Source: Mycobacterium pinniadriaticum
Lineage (GTDB): Bacteria > Actinomycetota > Actinomycetes > Mycobacteriales > Mycobacteriaceae
Assembly (NCBI RefSeq): GCF_026242045.1
Contig: NZ_JAPJDO010000001.1
Location: 310,001 to 374,000 of the forward strand
Reading direction: 5' to 3'
DNA length: 64,000 bases
Part shown: in pieces, positions 45,995-56,344 of the stretch
Position numbering within the stretch: position 1 is the first letter of the stretch
How the letters are laid out: each line of letters starts with the position of its first letter
Notes under the pieces: model-generated
What the model was told of the DNA's origin: nothing
Database searches by the model: none
The model's input: only the letters and a program-made list of their open reading frames with translations
Position numbers and translations under genes: made by a program

Positions 45995-46416
45995 CACGCA
46001 TCCTGCGGGCCGCGCTCGTCGAAGGGCCCATCTCGTTGACCGAACACGAGGAACTCGTGGCCAACGATGCCGCCGGCGCGGTCGTCGGCTTCTCCGGGGT
46101 GGTACGCAACCACGACGGCGGCCGGGAGGTGGTACGGCTGGAGTACTCCGCGCACCCGCTCGCCGAACAGACGTTGTTCGAGGCGCTTGCTGAGGTGGCG
46201 GCGCGCGCCACCGGTGTCCGAGCGATGGCCGCCAGCCATCGAGTCGGCACGCTCAACGTCGGCGATGCCGCGCTGGTGGCGGCCGTCGCCGCCGACCACC
46301 GAGGAGCGGCATTCGAGGTGTGTGCACGCCTCGTCGATACCGTCAAAGAGCGGTTACCGGTGTGGAAGCACCAGTTCTTCGCCGACGGAACCGACGAATG
46401 GGTGAACTCGGCCTGA
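45991..46416 (+). CDS. moaE2: Molybdopterin synthase large subunit
   Basis: A 141-residue MoaE with [31 protein letters not shown] and the active-site lysine region [16 protein letters not shown]. It pairs with MoaD, whose gene lies beyond rpfA at 48.1 kb. Orthologue of Rv0866. Supplies the cofactor for enzymes such as the molybdoenzyme at 2943-5186. Confidence 0.96.
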   Translation: MTRILRAALVEGPISLTEHEELVANDAAGAVVGFSGVVRNHDGGREVVRLEYSAHPLAEQTLFEALAEVAARATGVRAMAASHRVGTLNVGDAALVAAVAADHRGAAFEVCARLVDTVKERLPVWKHQFFADGTDEWVNSA

Positions 46417-46420
46417 GGGA

Positions 46421-47926
<1,506 letters not shown>

Positions 47927-47938
47927 GCAGAGACGCTA

Positions 47939-48108
47939 ACGGCAAGCGAGAGTGCCGTCACCTTTTGCAAATTCGGGCGTTTCTGCTAGTGGCAAACCTT
48001 ATAAAAGGATAAAGACCCATGAAACGTCGGCGTTCGCCCAGGTAATTCAGGCACTAAACCGCGTTGTGGCCATCTCGTGATCTGATCGTGATGTGACGCA
48101 AATCACGA
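47939..48108. other. AT-richer gap between the rpfA promoter and moaD2
   Basis: About 170 bases with no convincing gene. It contains an AT-rich patch (TTATAAAAGGATAAAG near 47999-48014) and an eight-codon start-to-stop frame at 48019 after AAGGA, which I judge to be chance. It should carry the upstream part of the rpfA promoter. Confidence 0.5.
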
Positions 48109-48369
48109 TCACCCGCCGGCGAACGGGGGTAACACGTCGAGGGTCTGGCCCGATCGCAGTTCGATGGCCTGATTCCGAACCGCGATGCCGTCGCACAGGT
48201 ATGAACACCGCTGTAACACCCGTGCCAATTCATCACTGCGGCAACACAGTTGGCCCACCACGTCGGCAACCGTCGCGCCCTGTCGCACGTTGAGCAGGTC
48301 CGACTCCGCACCAGCGGCGGCCCGGGCTGCGGCGAAGAAGCGCACTGTCACCGCCACCGGCTCGGTCAT
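48109..48369 (-). CDS. moaD2: Molybdopterin synthase sulfur carrier subunit
   Basis: An 86-residue ubiquitin-like MoaD ending in the essential Gly-Gly (VLPPFAGG), which is thiocarboxylated to carry sulfur to MoaE. The ATG at 48369 follows GGTGG and lies one base after the moaA2 stop; a GTG three codons upstream is less likely. Orthologue of Rv0868c. Confidence 0.94.
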   Translation of the reverse strand: MTEPVAVTVRFFAAARAAAGAESDLLNVRQGATVADVVGQLCCRSDELARVLQRCSYLCDGIAVRNQAIELRSGQTLDVLPPFAGG

Positions 48370-48370
48370 C

Positions 48371-49435
48371 TCAGCCACCGATCGCGCTCATCGGCCGGTG
48401 TGGTTGAACGAATCCGGGATCGTTGATGCCGTGCCCGGCCGCCTTGCGCCACATCGCGGCACGCCAGACCAGCTCCAGCGCGTCATCGTCGGCGCCGTTG
48501 CGCAACAGCGTCCGCAGGTCGGATTCCTCGGCGGCGAACAGACAGTTGCGGATCTGCCCATCGGCGGTCAATCGGGTCCGATCGCAGGCCGAGCAGAACG
48601 CGTGCGATACCGACGCGATGATGCCCACCGTGGCGGGTCCACCGTTGACCTGCCACAGCTGGGCCGGGGCCGACCCTCGTGGCGCGGGGTCGGCGCTCAG
48701 GTCGAAGCGCTCGGCCAACGCCGCGAAGATCTCGTCAGCCCCCAGGCTGACATCACGACGCCATAGGTGATCGGCGTCGAGTGGCATCTGCTCGATGATG
48801 CGCAGCTGGTAGCCGTACCGCAGGCAGTAATCCAGCAGCTCGACGGCGTCCGTCAGGCCGCTGTCCGGATCCAGCACCGCGTTGACTTTCACCGGTCCCA
48901 ATCCCGCGGCCGCTGCCGCGGCCAACCCGTCGAGAACATCGGGGAGCCGATCACGGCGGGTGATGGAGGCGAAGTGCGCGGCGTCGAGACTGTCCAGCGA
49001 GACGTTGACGCGGTCGAGGCCGGCGTCGACCAGTGCCTGGGCGCGGCGGGCCAGTCCTACTCCGTTGGTGGTCAGCGCGATCTCCGGGCGCGGGCTCAGC
49101 GCCGCCGCGGCGGCTACCACTTCTTCCAGTCCGCGATACAGCAACGGCTCGCCACCGGTGAACCGGACATTGGTGATTCCGAGCCGGGTCACCGCCAGCG
49201 CCAGCAGCCGCGTCAGCTCATCGCGGGTCAGCAGCTCGTCGCCGGGCAGCCAGTCCAAGCCCTCGGCGGGCATGCAATAGGTACAGCGCAGATTGCACCG
49301 ATCGGTCAGAGACACCCGCAGATCGGTGGCCACGCGGCCGAACGTGTCGATCAGGGGGCCGCTGCGCGGCATGTCGGTCTGGAGTTCGCCGGGGTCCCGG
49401 CGGATCGCGGGCAGGCCAAGCGCGGTCAGTGTCAC
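48371..49435 (-). CDS. moaA2: GTP 3',8-cyclase (radical SAM)
   Basis: A 354-residue MoaA, first step of molybdenum cofactor synthesis. The radical SAM cluster is Cys47-x3-Cys51-x2-Cys54 (RCNLRCTYC), the second cluster is CSACDRTRLTADGQIRNC, and the protein ends with the conserved Gly-Gly. GTG start overlapping the YccF stop (GTGA). Orthologue of Rv0869c. Confidence 0.96.
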   Translation of the reverse strand: MTLTALGLPAIRRDPGELQTDMPRSGPLIDTFGRVATDLRVSLTDRCNLRCTYCMPAEGLDWLPGDELLTRDELTRLLALAVTRLGITNVRFTGGEPLLYRGLEEVVAAAAALSPRPEIALTTNGVGLARRAQALVDAGLDRVNVSLDSLDAAHFASITRRDRLPDVLDGLAAAAAAGLGPVKVNAVLDPDSGLTDAVELLDYCLRYGYQLRIIEQMPLDADHLWRRDVSLGADEIFAALAERFDLSADPAPRGSAPAQLWQVNGGPATVGIIASVSHAFCSACDRTRLTADGQIRNCLFAAEESDLRTLLRNGADDDALELVWRAAMWRKAAGHGINDPGFVQPHRPMSAIGG

Positions 49436-49824
49436 GCCGGCACCTGAGCCTGGTCGACCGGGACGATCTCCTTGCCCAACGGCACCAGCGAGACCGGGAT
49501 GAGTTTGAGATTGGCCAGCGCCAGCGGAATCCCGATGATCGTGATCGCCATCGCCGCGGCGCTGACCAGGTGACCGATCGCCAGCCACAGTCCGAACAGC
49601 AGCACCCAGATCACATTGCCCACCAGAGCGCCCGGGCGCGGACCGGGCTTCTCGACGATCGTCCGCCCGAACGGCCACAGCGCATAGTTGGCGATGCGCA
49701 GCGATGCGAAGCCGAAGGGAATGGTGATGATCAGGATGAAGCAGACAAGCGCGGCCAGCAGGTAACCGAGGGCCAGCCAGAGACCGCCGAACAGCAACCA
49801 GATGACGTTCAAGATCAGGCGCAT
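49432..49824 (-). CDS. YccF-family membrane protein
   Basis: A 130-residue integral membrane protein with two duplicated halves, each of the form [16 protein letters not shown] and [23 protein letters not shown]. Orthologue of Rv0870c. Ribosome site GGAGGAGA before the ATG. It is translationally coupled to moaA2, but no role in cofactor synthesis is known. Confidence 0.92.
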   Translation of the reverse strand: MRLILNVIWLLFGGLWLALGYLLAALVCFILIITIPFGFASLRIANYALWPFGRTIVEKPGPRPGALVGNVIWVLLFGLWLAIGHLVSAAAMAITIIGIPLALANLKLIPVSLVPLGKEIVPVDQAQVPA

Positions 49825-49972
49825 GTCTCCTCCAGCGGTTTGCCCAGCCTACAGAACTAAACAGGGGTGCTGGGCGCACCTGTTCCCGAGTAGGATCACC
49901 GAACACGCGTCCTGCACCGGCGGGACGCTTCGTCATGTTGTCACGGACCCGTCAGACAAGCAGGTGAGACCA

Positions 49973-50383
49973 GTGCCGACCGGCAAGGTGAAGTGGTACG
50001 ACGCCGAGAAGGGATTCGGCTTCCTGTCCCAGGAGGACGGCGAGGACGTCTATGTCCGCGCGTCGGCGCTGCCCGCAGGTGTCGAGGGTCTCAAGGCCGG
50101 CCAGCGGGTGGAGTTCGGCTTGGCCTCCGGACGCCGCGGGCCGCAGGCGTTGAGCGTCAAGCTCATCGACCCGCCACCGAGCCTGACCCGGACGCGGCGT
50201 GAGGCCACCCCGGTCGAACGCAAGCACACCCCGGACGAATTACACGGCATGGTCGAGGACATGATCACGCTGCTGGAGGGCGCGGTGCAGCCCGAGCTGC
50301 GCAAGGGCCGCTACCCGGACCGCAAGGTCGCCCGACGGGTTTCCGAAGTGGTGAAGGCGGTCGCGCGGGAGCTGGACGCGTAG
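49973..50383 (+). CDS. cspB: Cold-shock domain protein CspB
   Basis: A 136-residue protein with an N-terminal cold-shock domain ([27 protein letters not shown], with the RNP motifs) and a mycobacterial C-terminal extension ([18 protein letters not shown]...). Binds single-stranded nucleic acid. Orthologue of Rv0871. GTG start; 12 bases before the GST-like gene. Confidence 0.94.
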   Translation: MPTGKVKWYDAEKGFGFLSQEDGEDVYVRASALPAGVEGLKAGQRVEFGLASGRRGPQALSVKLIDPPPSLTRTRREATPVERKHTPDELHGMVEDMITLLEGAVQPELRKGRYPDRKVARRVSEVVKAVARELDA

Positions 50384-50395
50384 AACACTGGTCGG

Positions 50396-51394
50396 GTGGG
50401 TGCTTATGTCGCCGGCGGCGGCGAGTTCAAACGCGATACCAACTACATCACCACCAGGATCACCGCTGACGGCGCCGACGGGTATCCCGTCGAGCCCGGC
50501 CGCTACCGATTGATCGTCGCGCGTGCCTGCCCGTGGGCAAACCGGACGATCATCGTTCGCCGGCTGCTCGGCCTGGAGGATGTGCTGTCGATTGGGTTCT
50601 GCGGGCCGACCCACGACGAACGCAGCTGGACCTTCGACCTCGACCCGGGTGGGGTCGATCCGGTGCTCGAGATCCCGCGGCTGCAGGACGCCTATTTTGC
50701 TCGGATTCCCGACTATCCCAAGGGCATCACCGTCCCGGCGATCGTGGAAGTATCCACCGGTCAGGTGGTCACCAACGACTTTGCGCAGATGACGCTCGAC
50801 TTCTCCACCGAGTGGCGGGCCTACCACCGCCACGGTGCCCCCGAGCTCTATCCGGAGCCGCTGCGCGATGAGATCGACGAGGTGGCGCACCGGGTCTATA
50901 CCGAGGTCAACAACGGCGTGTACCGCTGCGGGTTTGCCGGCGCGCAGGAGTCCTATGAAAAGGCCTACGATCGGTTGTTCGCCGCGCTGGACTGGCTCTC
51001 AGACCGGCTGACCGACCGGCGATACCTGGTTGGCGACACCATCACCGAAGCCGATGTGCGGCTGTTCACCACGCTGGCCCGCTTCGATCCCGTCTACCAC
51101 GGCCACTTCAAGTGCAACCGGGCCAAGCTGGCCGAGATGCCGGTGCTGTGGGCCTATGCCCGAGACCTCTTCCAGACACCGGGATTCGGCGACACGACCG
51201 ACTTCGTCCAGATCAAGCAGCACTACTACATCGTGCATGCCGACATCAATCCCACCCGGATCGTTCCGAAGGGGCCCGACTTGTCCGGCTGGTTGACGCC
51301 GCATGGTCGAGAAGCCTTGGGCGGCAGGCCGTTCGGTGATGGAACTCCGCCCGGCCCGACGCGCGAGGGTGAGCGGGTGCCCGATCAGTTCTAG
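50396..51394 (+). CDS. Xi-class glutathione S-transferase-like (glutathionyl-hydroquinone reductase family)
   Basis: A 332-residue protein. The thioredoxin-fold active site CPWANR (after LIVARA) and the helical domain (YRCGFAGAQESYEKAYDRLF, TITEADVRLFTTLARFD, VLWAYARDLFQTPGF) match the Xi class. Mycobacteria lack glutathione, so mycothiol or another thiol may be the donor. No orthologue is recalled at this place in M. tuberculosis, where fadE10 lies. Confidence 0.9.
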   Translation: MGAYVAGGGEFKRDTNYITTRITADGADGYPVEPGRYRLIVARACPWANRTIIVRRLLGLEDVLSIGFCGPTHDERSWTFDLDPGGVDPVLEIPRLQDAYFARIPDYPKGITVPAIVEVSTGQVVTNDFAQMTLDFSTEWRAYHRHGAPELYPEPLRDEIDEVAHRVYTEVNNGVYRCGFAGAQESYEKAYDRLFAALDWLSDRLTDRRYLVGDTITEADVRLFTTLARFDPVYHGHFKCNRAKLAEMPVLWAYARDLFQTPGFGDTTDFVQIKQHYYIVHADINPTRIVPKGPDLSGWLTPHGREALGGRPFGDGTPPGPTREGERVPDQF

Positions 51395-51396
51395 CG

Positions 51397-51453
51397 CGAA
51401 CGTCGACTGGTTGTCGGGTATCCGTGCCGACTACCTCGAGAATTCGACGTTCG
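51397..51453. repeat. 57-nt hairpin repeat, left flank of DUF559 remnant
   Basis: Arms CGAACGTCGA and TCGACGTTCG at the ends of a 57-base unit. It directly abuts the stop codon of the DUF559 frame (51454-51456). The matching unit on the other side is also 57 bases and shares CGAACGTCGACT, GTTGT and the right arm. Confidence 0.85.
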
Positions 51454-51865
51454 TCAGACTGGAGCGCCTGCCGCCCGCAACGCATCTACGACGCGGGCCA
51501 CAAGCACCGCAGGTCGGTATCGAAGTAGATCCGCGCTGACGCGTACGATCCGCCAGCGTCGCGCTTCAAGTTCCGCGAGTCGGTCGATATCCCGCGTGCG
51601 CTGTTCCGGGTCTGTCCAATGGTGGGCACCGTCGAATTCGACGCCGACCAGAAATTCTTCCCAGCCCATGTCAATTCGGGCGATCAAACACCCGCCATCG
51701 AACACGGGGATCTGCGTTCGCAGTTGCGCAAGACCGGCGGCAACCAATACGAGGCGGGTGCGGGTCTCCCACGGCGACTCCGATCCCGCGTCGACGCCCT
51801 GCCGCGAGAGCCTCGCTGGCCAGAAAGGGTCCAGTCAGATCGTTCAGCCGCCACGGTCCTGACAT
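51454..51865 (-). pseudogene. DUF559 endonuclease-like gene, internally deleted and frameshifted
   Basis: The 3' part encodes a clear DUF559 (Vsr-like nuclease fold) domain: ESPWETRTRL, RIDMGWEEFLVGVEFDGAHHWTD, RRWRIVRVSADLL. An in-frame ATG gives only 97 residues. Just upstream in another frame lies a typical DUF559-protein N-terminus, LTGPFLASEALAAGR, starting at the ATG at 51865. In intact mycobacterial members about 140 residues separate these parts, so an internal deletion with a frame change is inferred. Two 57-nt hairpins flank it, suggesting a decayed mobile or selfish unit. Confidence 0.75.
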
Positions 51866-51882
51866 CGACCGACAGGAACGCC

Positions 51883-51939
51883 CGAACGTCGACTTGTTGT
51901 GCTCAGATCCCGCGACCGCCCGCAGCAACTCGACGTTCG
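51883..51939. repeat. 57-nt hairpin repeat, right flank of DUF559 remnant
   Basis: Same ten-base arms CGAACGTCGA/TCGACGTTCG as the left unit. Here the stem extends inward through TTGTTG/CAGCAA after one mismatch, making about 18 pairs. It lies 17 bases beyond the presumed DUF559 ATG. Confidence 0.85.
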
Positions 51940-51951
51940 TGCCCAAGAGCC

Positions 51952-52443
51952 CTAGTTCCAGACCAGGCGCACCGACCACTCCGCGTGCGGGGCGTCGCGC
52001 ACTTCGCCGGTCTGGTCCTGCACCAGGGTGAGCAGCTGCACCACCACCCCGGTGAGCTTGCCGCGTTGCGGATCGACCGTCGGAATCGTCACGGCCAGTT
52101 GGGTATTGGGCCGGTAAAAAGCGCTGGTCGAATTGCGTTCGTCCTCGTAAACGCGCAACAGGCGCCACGGTGCCCGCCCGATGGCCGTCGGCACCGATAG
52201 CTGGACAGGATATCGCTCGGTGACCGCCAGCTCGCCCTGGGTCTGCGGGTTCTGGCAGTCGTTGAGGTTCACCACATTGCAGTACACAAACGGTCCGACC
52301 CGCACCGAGTGCCCGTGTGAATAGGCGCTGATCTCGGGCAGCCGCGATCCGGTGTCACGGGTCAGCGCCCAGGCGCCGACACCGGCGCCGACGGACGCCG
52401 CGACCACGAGCACCACCAGAAGCCAGCGGACCAATCGGGTCAC
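51952..52443 (-). CDS. DUF2771-like exported/membrane-anchored protein
   Basis: A 163-residue protein with an N-terminal hydrophobic anchor (LVRWLLVVLVVAASVGAGVGAW) and an extracytoplasmic domain with two cysteines (FVYCNVVNLNDCQNP). Orthologue of Rv0875c. The GTG overlaps the stop of the upstream transporter (GTGA). Function unknown. Confidence 0.85.
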   Translation of the reverse strand: MTRLVRWLLVVLVVAASVGAGVGAWALTRDTGSRLPEISAYSHGHSVRVGPFVYCNVVNLNDCQNPQTQGELAVTERYPVQLSVPTAIGRAPWRLLRVYEDERNSTSAFYRPNTQLAVTIPTVDPQRGKLTGVVVQLLTLVQDQTGEVRDAPHAEWSVRLVWN

Positions 52444-54044
52444 CGGTTGGTCACCGCCGATGCCCCTTCCGGCTCGGCCAGCACCGGGCGATTGCCTCCG
52501 AAGCCGGGGATCAATGAATTGCCGCGGTAGCTGACGATCGTCTGGGCCAGGCCGAGGATCAGCAGCGAGCTGATCGCGGTGAAGCCGACCCACAGCTCGG
52601 TGTACACCAGCACTCCGATCGCGCCACCGAGCACCCAGGCCAACTGCAGCACCGACTCCGATCGGCCGAACGCCGAGGCCCGCGATTCCTCGGGCAGGTC
52701 ATCCTGCAACGATGCGTCCAGCGACGCCTTGGCGATCGCGGTCGACGCCGAGGTGATCAACGCCGCCACCGCCGCGACAATCAGGTTGCCGGTGACCGCC
52801 GCCACCAACGCGGTCACTGTCACCGCGACCGTGGCGCGCGCGACGAGCATGGCCGGCCGGCCCAGCCGCATGCGTGCGGCGGTGAAGTTCCCCGCGAAGT
52901 TCCCGATCGCTGCTGCCGCCCCGATCAGGCCCAGCATGGCCAACTGCTCCCAGCCGCTGGCCTGGTGGGCCTTGGCGACGAATGCCGGGTACAGGAACAG
53001 GAACCCGACCATCGCCTTGATCGTGCAGTTACCCCACAGCGAGGTGATGGCGTTGCGGCCCAGCGGTTGTCGCGGCGCACCGGTCGTTTTGTCGTGCTCG
53101 TGGTGTGGCCATCCCAGCGGTTCGCTGTAGCCGTGATAGGTCAGGGTTGCCGGGACCTCACCCTCGGTCACCTCCACCCATCGCGGGATCCGCATCGACA
53201 GCGAGGCGCCCGCCAGCGAAACGAAGACGACGACGAACAACGCGCCCGGCAGTTGGAACACCGTGGTGAGCACGTACTCGACTCCGGCGGCGATGCCGCC
53301 GCCGACGATGGTCCCGCCGATCAGGCCGAACATCGTCAACCGTGAGTTCACCCGGACCAGGTCGATCGTCGGCGGCATCACCCGCGGAGTCACCGCGCTG
53401 CGCAGCACGCTGAAGGATTTGGACAACACCATCATCCCCAGCGCACAGGGATACAACACCCACGACGGATAGCTGCCGCTGGCACCGTCGTAGTCCATGA
53501 TCAGCACGATCACCAGCGCAGTGCGCAGGATGAACGACATCGCCAGTGCCGCGCGCCTGCCGTGCTGGAGGCGGTCAAGCGCAGGCCCGATCAGCGGTGC
53601 GATCACCGCGAATGGCGCGATCGTGATGAGCAGGTAGAGCGCAACCTTGCCCTTGCTCTCCCCGGACGCGGCGGCGAAGAACAGCGTGTTGGCCAGGGCC
53701 ACCGCCATCGCCGCGTCCACCGCGAAATTGGCCACTACCGGCCAGGTCAGTGCCGTCAGGCCGGACTTGTCGGCGCCGTCGGCCGTGGCCGCCCGATGCA
53801 CCATCGAATACATCCGCGAGCCCATCTCGCGACTGCGCATCGCCGCGGCACGGGTGACGGTGACGCGTTCGCCGGCCGCGCCCCCGGCGCCGGGTGAGCC
53901 CGGCGGCGGGCCTGACAAGTTCTCGGTGCGCTGGTCCTGATCACCCAACGGCGGCAGATATCGGTTGGCACTGGGAATGGGGTTGGACCGCCGGGTGGCC
54001 CCGGAGGCGCGATAACCTTCCCCGTCGCTGGGGTAGTTCGCCAT
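52440..54044 (-). CDS. MFS-type transporter (Rv0876c family)
   Basis: A 12-helix major-facilitator protein, 534 residues from this ATG, with a hydrophilic N-terminal region of about 70 residues and the loop GPALDRLQHGRR after the second helix. Substrate unknown; conserved next to Rv0875c and Rv0877. The start is uncertain: GTG 54068 or ATG 54155 would add 8 or 37 residues, and none has a clear ribosome site. Coupled to the DUF2771 gene. Confidence 0.88.
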   Translation of the reverse strand: MANYPSDGEGYRASGATRRSNPIPSANRYLPPLGDQDQRTENLSGPPPGSPGAGGAAGERVTVTRAAAMRSREMGSRMYSMVHRAATADGADKSGLTALTWPVVANFAVDAAMAVALANTLFFAAASGESKGKVALYLLITIAPFAVIAPLIGPALDRLQHGRRAALAMSFILRTALVIVLIMDYDGASGSYPSWVLYPCALGMMVLSKSFSVLRSAVTPRVMPPTIDLVRVNSRLTMFGLIGGTIVGGGIAAGVEYVLTTVFQLPGALFVVVFVSLAGASLSMRIPRWVEVTEGEVPATLTYHGYSEPLGWPHHEHDKTTGAPRQPLGRNAITSLWGNCTIKAMVGFLFLYPAFVAKAHQASGWEQLAMLGLIGAAAAIGNFAGNFTAARMRLGRPAMLVARATVAVTVTALVAAVTGNLIVAAVAALITSASTAIAKASLDASLQDDLPEESRASAFGRSESVLQLAWVLGGAIGVLVYTELWVGFTAISSLLILGLAQTIVSYRGNSLIPGFGGNRPVLAEPEGASAVTNR

Positions 54045-54218
54045 GCCGGGATGCTCGCCCGACACTCCCGGCGAATAGTGGCGATCCGGCCCGAATGCCG
54101 GATTCGTGCGGGGTTGGTCAGGCCGGGTTCCAGACACGCAACGATTGTCCCCCATGCCGGCACTTGGGGCGCGCACGTGACCGGTGTGGCTGCGCATGCC
54201 GACCTTGAGGCAAGATTG

Positions 54219-55037
54219 ATGACGATGGACAGCTCGATCGACTCCGCAGAACCCACGGCACCCGCCCAAGCCGGCGCGCCGTCGAATGCGGTCGCCGCCG
54301 TACTGAGCGGTGCCGTGGAGCAGGCGCGACAGGCCATCGTGGAGTTCAGTGGCGACACGGTGGGCGAATACCTCGGCGTCGGCTTCGACGACGAGACCGC
54401 AGCCACACACCGCTTCCTGGCGAACATGCCGGGCTACCAGGGCTGGCAGTGGGCGGTCGTGGTGGCCGCCTGCCCCGGCGCCGACCACGCGACGGTCAGT
54501 GAAGTCGTGCTGGTGCCCGGCCCGACGGCCCTGCTGGCGCCGGCCTGGGTGCCCTGGGAAGAACGCGTCAAGCCCGGCGATCTGAGCCCCGGTGACCTGC
54601 TCGCGCCGGTGAAGGACGATCCGCGGCTCGCCCCGGGCTACACGGGGACCGGCGATCCCGCGATCGACGACATTGCCTACGAAGTAGGGTTCGGCCGCCG
54701 CCAGGTTCTCAGCGCCGGCGGGCGCGATGAAGCCGCACAGCGCTGGCACGACGGCGACCACGGCCCCGACGCGCCCATGGCCCGCGGGACCAAGCGGGTG
54801 TGTCGCGATTGCGGATTCATGGTTCCGCTGGCCGGAGCGCTCGGTGCCATGTTCGGGGTGTGCTGCAACGAGATGTCCGCCGACGCCCACGTCGTGGATT
54901 TCGAATACGGTTGCGGCGCGCATTCGGACACCCCGCCGCCACCGGGTAGCGGATCGCCGATGTACGACCCGTATGACGATGGTGTGCTCGAGGTCGTCGA
55001 GGCCGCCGCGGTCACCGAGACCGCAGAAACGGACTAG
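54219..55037 (+). CDS. DUF3027 protein (Rv0877 family)
   Basis: A 272-residue soluble protein. A putative zinc site is formed by CRDCGFMVP, GVCCNEM and the final cysteine in EYGCGAHS. ATG at 54219 follows GAGG at good spacing; an in-frame GTG at 54177 is possible. Divergent from the MFS gene. Function unknown. Confidence 0.88.
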   Translation: MTMDSSIDSAEPTAPAQAGAPSNAVAAVLSGAVEQARQAIVEFSGDTVGEYLGVGFDDETAATHRFLANMPGYQGWQWAVVVAACPGADHATVSEVVLVPGPTALLAPAWVPWEERVKPGDLSPGDLLAPVKDDPRLAPGYTGTGDPAIDDIAYEVGFGRRQVLSAGGRDEAAQRWHDGDHGPDAPMARGTKRVCRDCGFMVPLAGALGAMFGVCCNEMSADAHVVDFEYGCGAHSDTPPPPGSGSPMYDPYDDGVLEVVEAAAVTETAETD

Positions 55038-55042
55038 CGGGC

Positions 55043-55495
55043 TTAACTTTCGGCGGCCGCCTTGATGCGCGCCAGCGACGTGTTCATCCCGTCGAGCAGC
55101 TCCTTCTCGAAGCCCTCCACGCCGCCCAAGACCGCGTTGACCGTCATGGTGGAGACGGCTTTGACGCCGTTCTCGGCGTGTCGTGTCTCGATGACACGGG
55201 TGCCGGTGGCCGTCGGCTCCAACTCATAGCTCCACACGGTGTTGTTGGCGTTGACGCGGAAGGCAAGTTTGCGTTCCGGGATCAGCTCGGTGATCGTCGA
55301 CGTCGTCGGCCAGAAGAGGTTGTTGCGCCGGTTCAGATTGAAGGTACGAGTACCCGGACGAACCGCACCCAATGCCTTCATCAGCCGGCACTGCGGGCTC
55401 CACTTGGGCATGTTGTTCAGGTCCGAGATCAGCGACCACACCCGGGTCACCGGGGCGTCGATATCGATCTCTGCTCGTAACAGTGGCGCTGCCAT
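55043..55495 (-). CDS. SRPBCC (START-like) lipid-binding family protein
   Basis: A 150-residue SRPBCC protein: LLRAEIDIDAPVTRVWSLISDLNNMPKWSPQC and VEGFEKELLDGMNTSLARIK. It occupies the place where M. tuberculosis has a PPE gene. ATG with GAGGAGA close upstream. Its stop is six bases from the convergent DUF3027 stop. Ligand unknown. Confidence 0.88.
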   Translation of the reverse strand: MAAPLLRAEIDIDAPVTRVWSLISDLNNMPKWSPQCRLMKALGAVRPGTRTFNLNRRNNLFWPTTSTITELIPERKLAFRVNANNTVWSYELEPTATGTRVIETRHAENGVKAVSTMTVNAVLGGVEGFEKELLDGMNTSLARIKAAAES

Positions 55496-55520
55496 CACTT
55501 CTCCTCAGTTGTTGTCCGGA

Positions 55521-55811
55521 TTAACGTGCGCGCGGCCCGAGTCCGGTCTGCGCACCGCGGGCGCCGCGTCGGGCAGCGGTGCGTTGCCACAGGAATATCG
55601 ACGTGCCGAGCACTCCGGTGCCCAGTCCCGCGATTGTGATCGGGCGCCACGATTCCAGATCGCCGACCGTGAACGCGGCGAGGGTGGCCAGGGCCCACAG
55701 CACGGCACCGACGACGATCACGGGCCACGGATCCAGCAGCGCGGCGGGTAGCGCCGGCGGCTCGGGTTCGGCCATCGGCTCTCGCCTCGGCTCGCGCTGA
55801 TCGGAAGGCAT
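55521..55811 (-). CDS. Small two-helix membrane protein (Rv0879c family)
   Basis: A 96-residue protein with two transmembrane segments ([20 protein letters not shown] and [18 protein letters not shown]), resembling DUF2530. It ends in Arg/Gly-rich sequence. Conserved upstream of the MarR gene and divergent from it. Function unknown. Confidence 0.82.
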   Translation of the reverse strand: MPSDQREPRREPMAEPEPPALPAALLDPWPVIVVGAVLWALATLAAFTVGDLESWRPITIAGLGTGVLGTSIFLWQRTAARRGARGAQTGLGPRAR

Positions 55812-55912
55812 TGTCGTCCAAGGTAACCGATCGGGTTCACCGGCCGCAGTGCACCGCGGCAGTTGGCCGGTTCGTCGTCGAATGTCCATCGCGGTGTCGT
55901 AATGTTTGCGTC

Positions 55913-56344
55913 GTGAACGACGGTGACCAGCGGCTCGCCGGCGATTTGTCGCTGGCCGTCATGCGGTTGGCGCGTCAGCTACGCTTCCGCCGACCGGAGT
56001 CACCGGTTACGTTGTCGCAGCTGTCCGCCCTTGCCACCTTGGCCAAAGACGGGGCGATGACGCCCGGTGCGCTGGCCGACCGGGAACGTGTCCGACCACC
56101 CTCGATGACCCGCGTGATCGCGTCGCTCGCCGACCTCGGTCTTGTGGTGCGCACGTCTCATCCCGACGACGGGCGGCAGGTTCTCATCGCAGTGTCCGAT
56201 GCCGGGGCGGACCTGGTTGCCAACGAGCGGCGGGCCAGCCAGGAGTGGCTCCTGAACCGGCTGGCGAACCTGGGCCGCGACGATCGCGACATCCTGTTGC
56301 GGGCCGCGGATCTGATGAGCGGGCTCGTCGACGAAGACGCGTGA
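55913..56344 (+). CDS. MarR-family transcriptional regulator (Rv0880 family)
   Basis: A 143-residue winged-helix regulator: [27 protein letters not shown] and the wing [22 protein letters not shown] start; its TGA overlaps the GTG of the rRNA methyltransferase gene. Same length as the M. tuberculosis orthologue. Confidence 0.93.
   Translation: MNDGDQRLAGDLSLAVMRLARQLRFRRPESPVTLSQLSALATLAKDGAMTPGALADRERVRPPSMTRVIASLADLGLVVRTSHPDDGRQVLIAVSDAGADLVANERRASQEWLLNRLANLGRDDRDILLRAADLMSGLVDEDA

Noticed and set aside
48019..48045. Eight-codon frame after AAGGA in the rpfA-moaD2 gap
   Set aside because: No gene follows on that strand, so a leader-peptide role is not supported.
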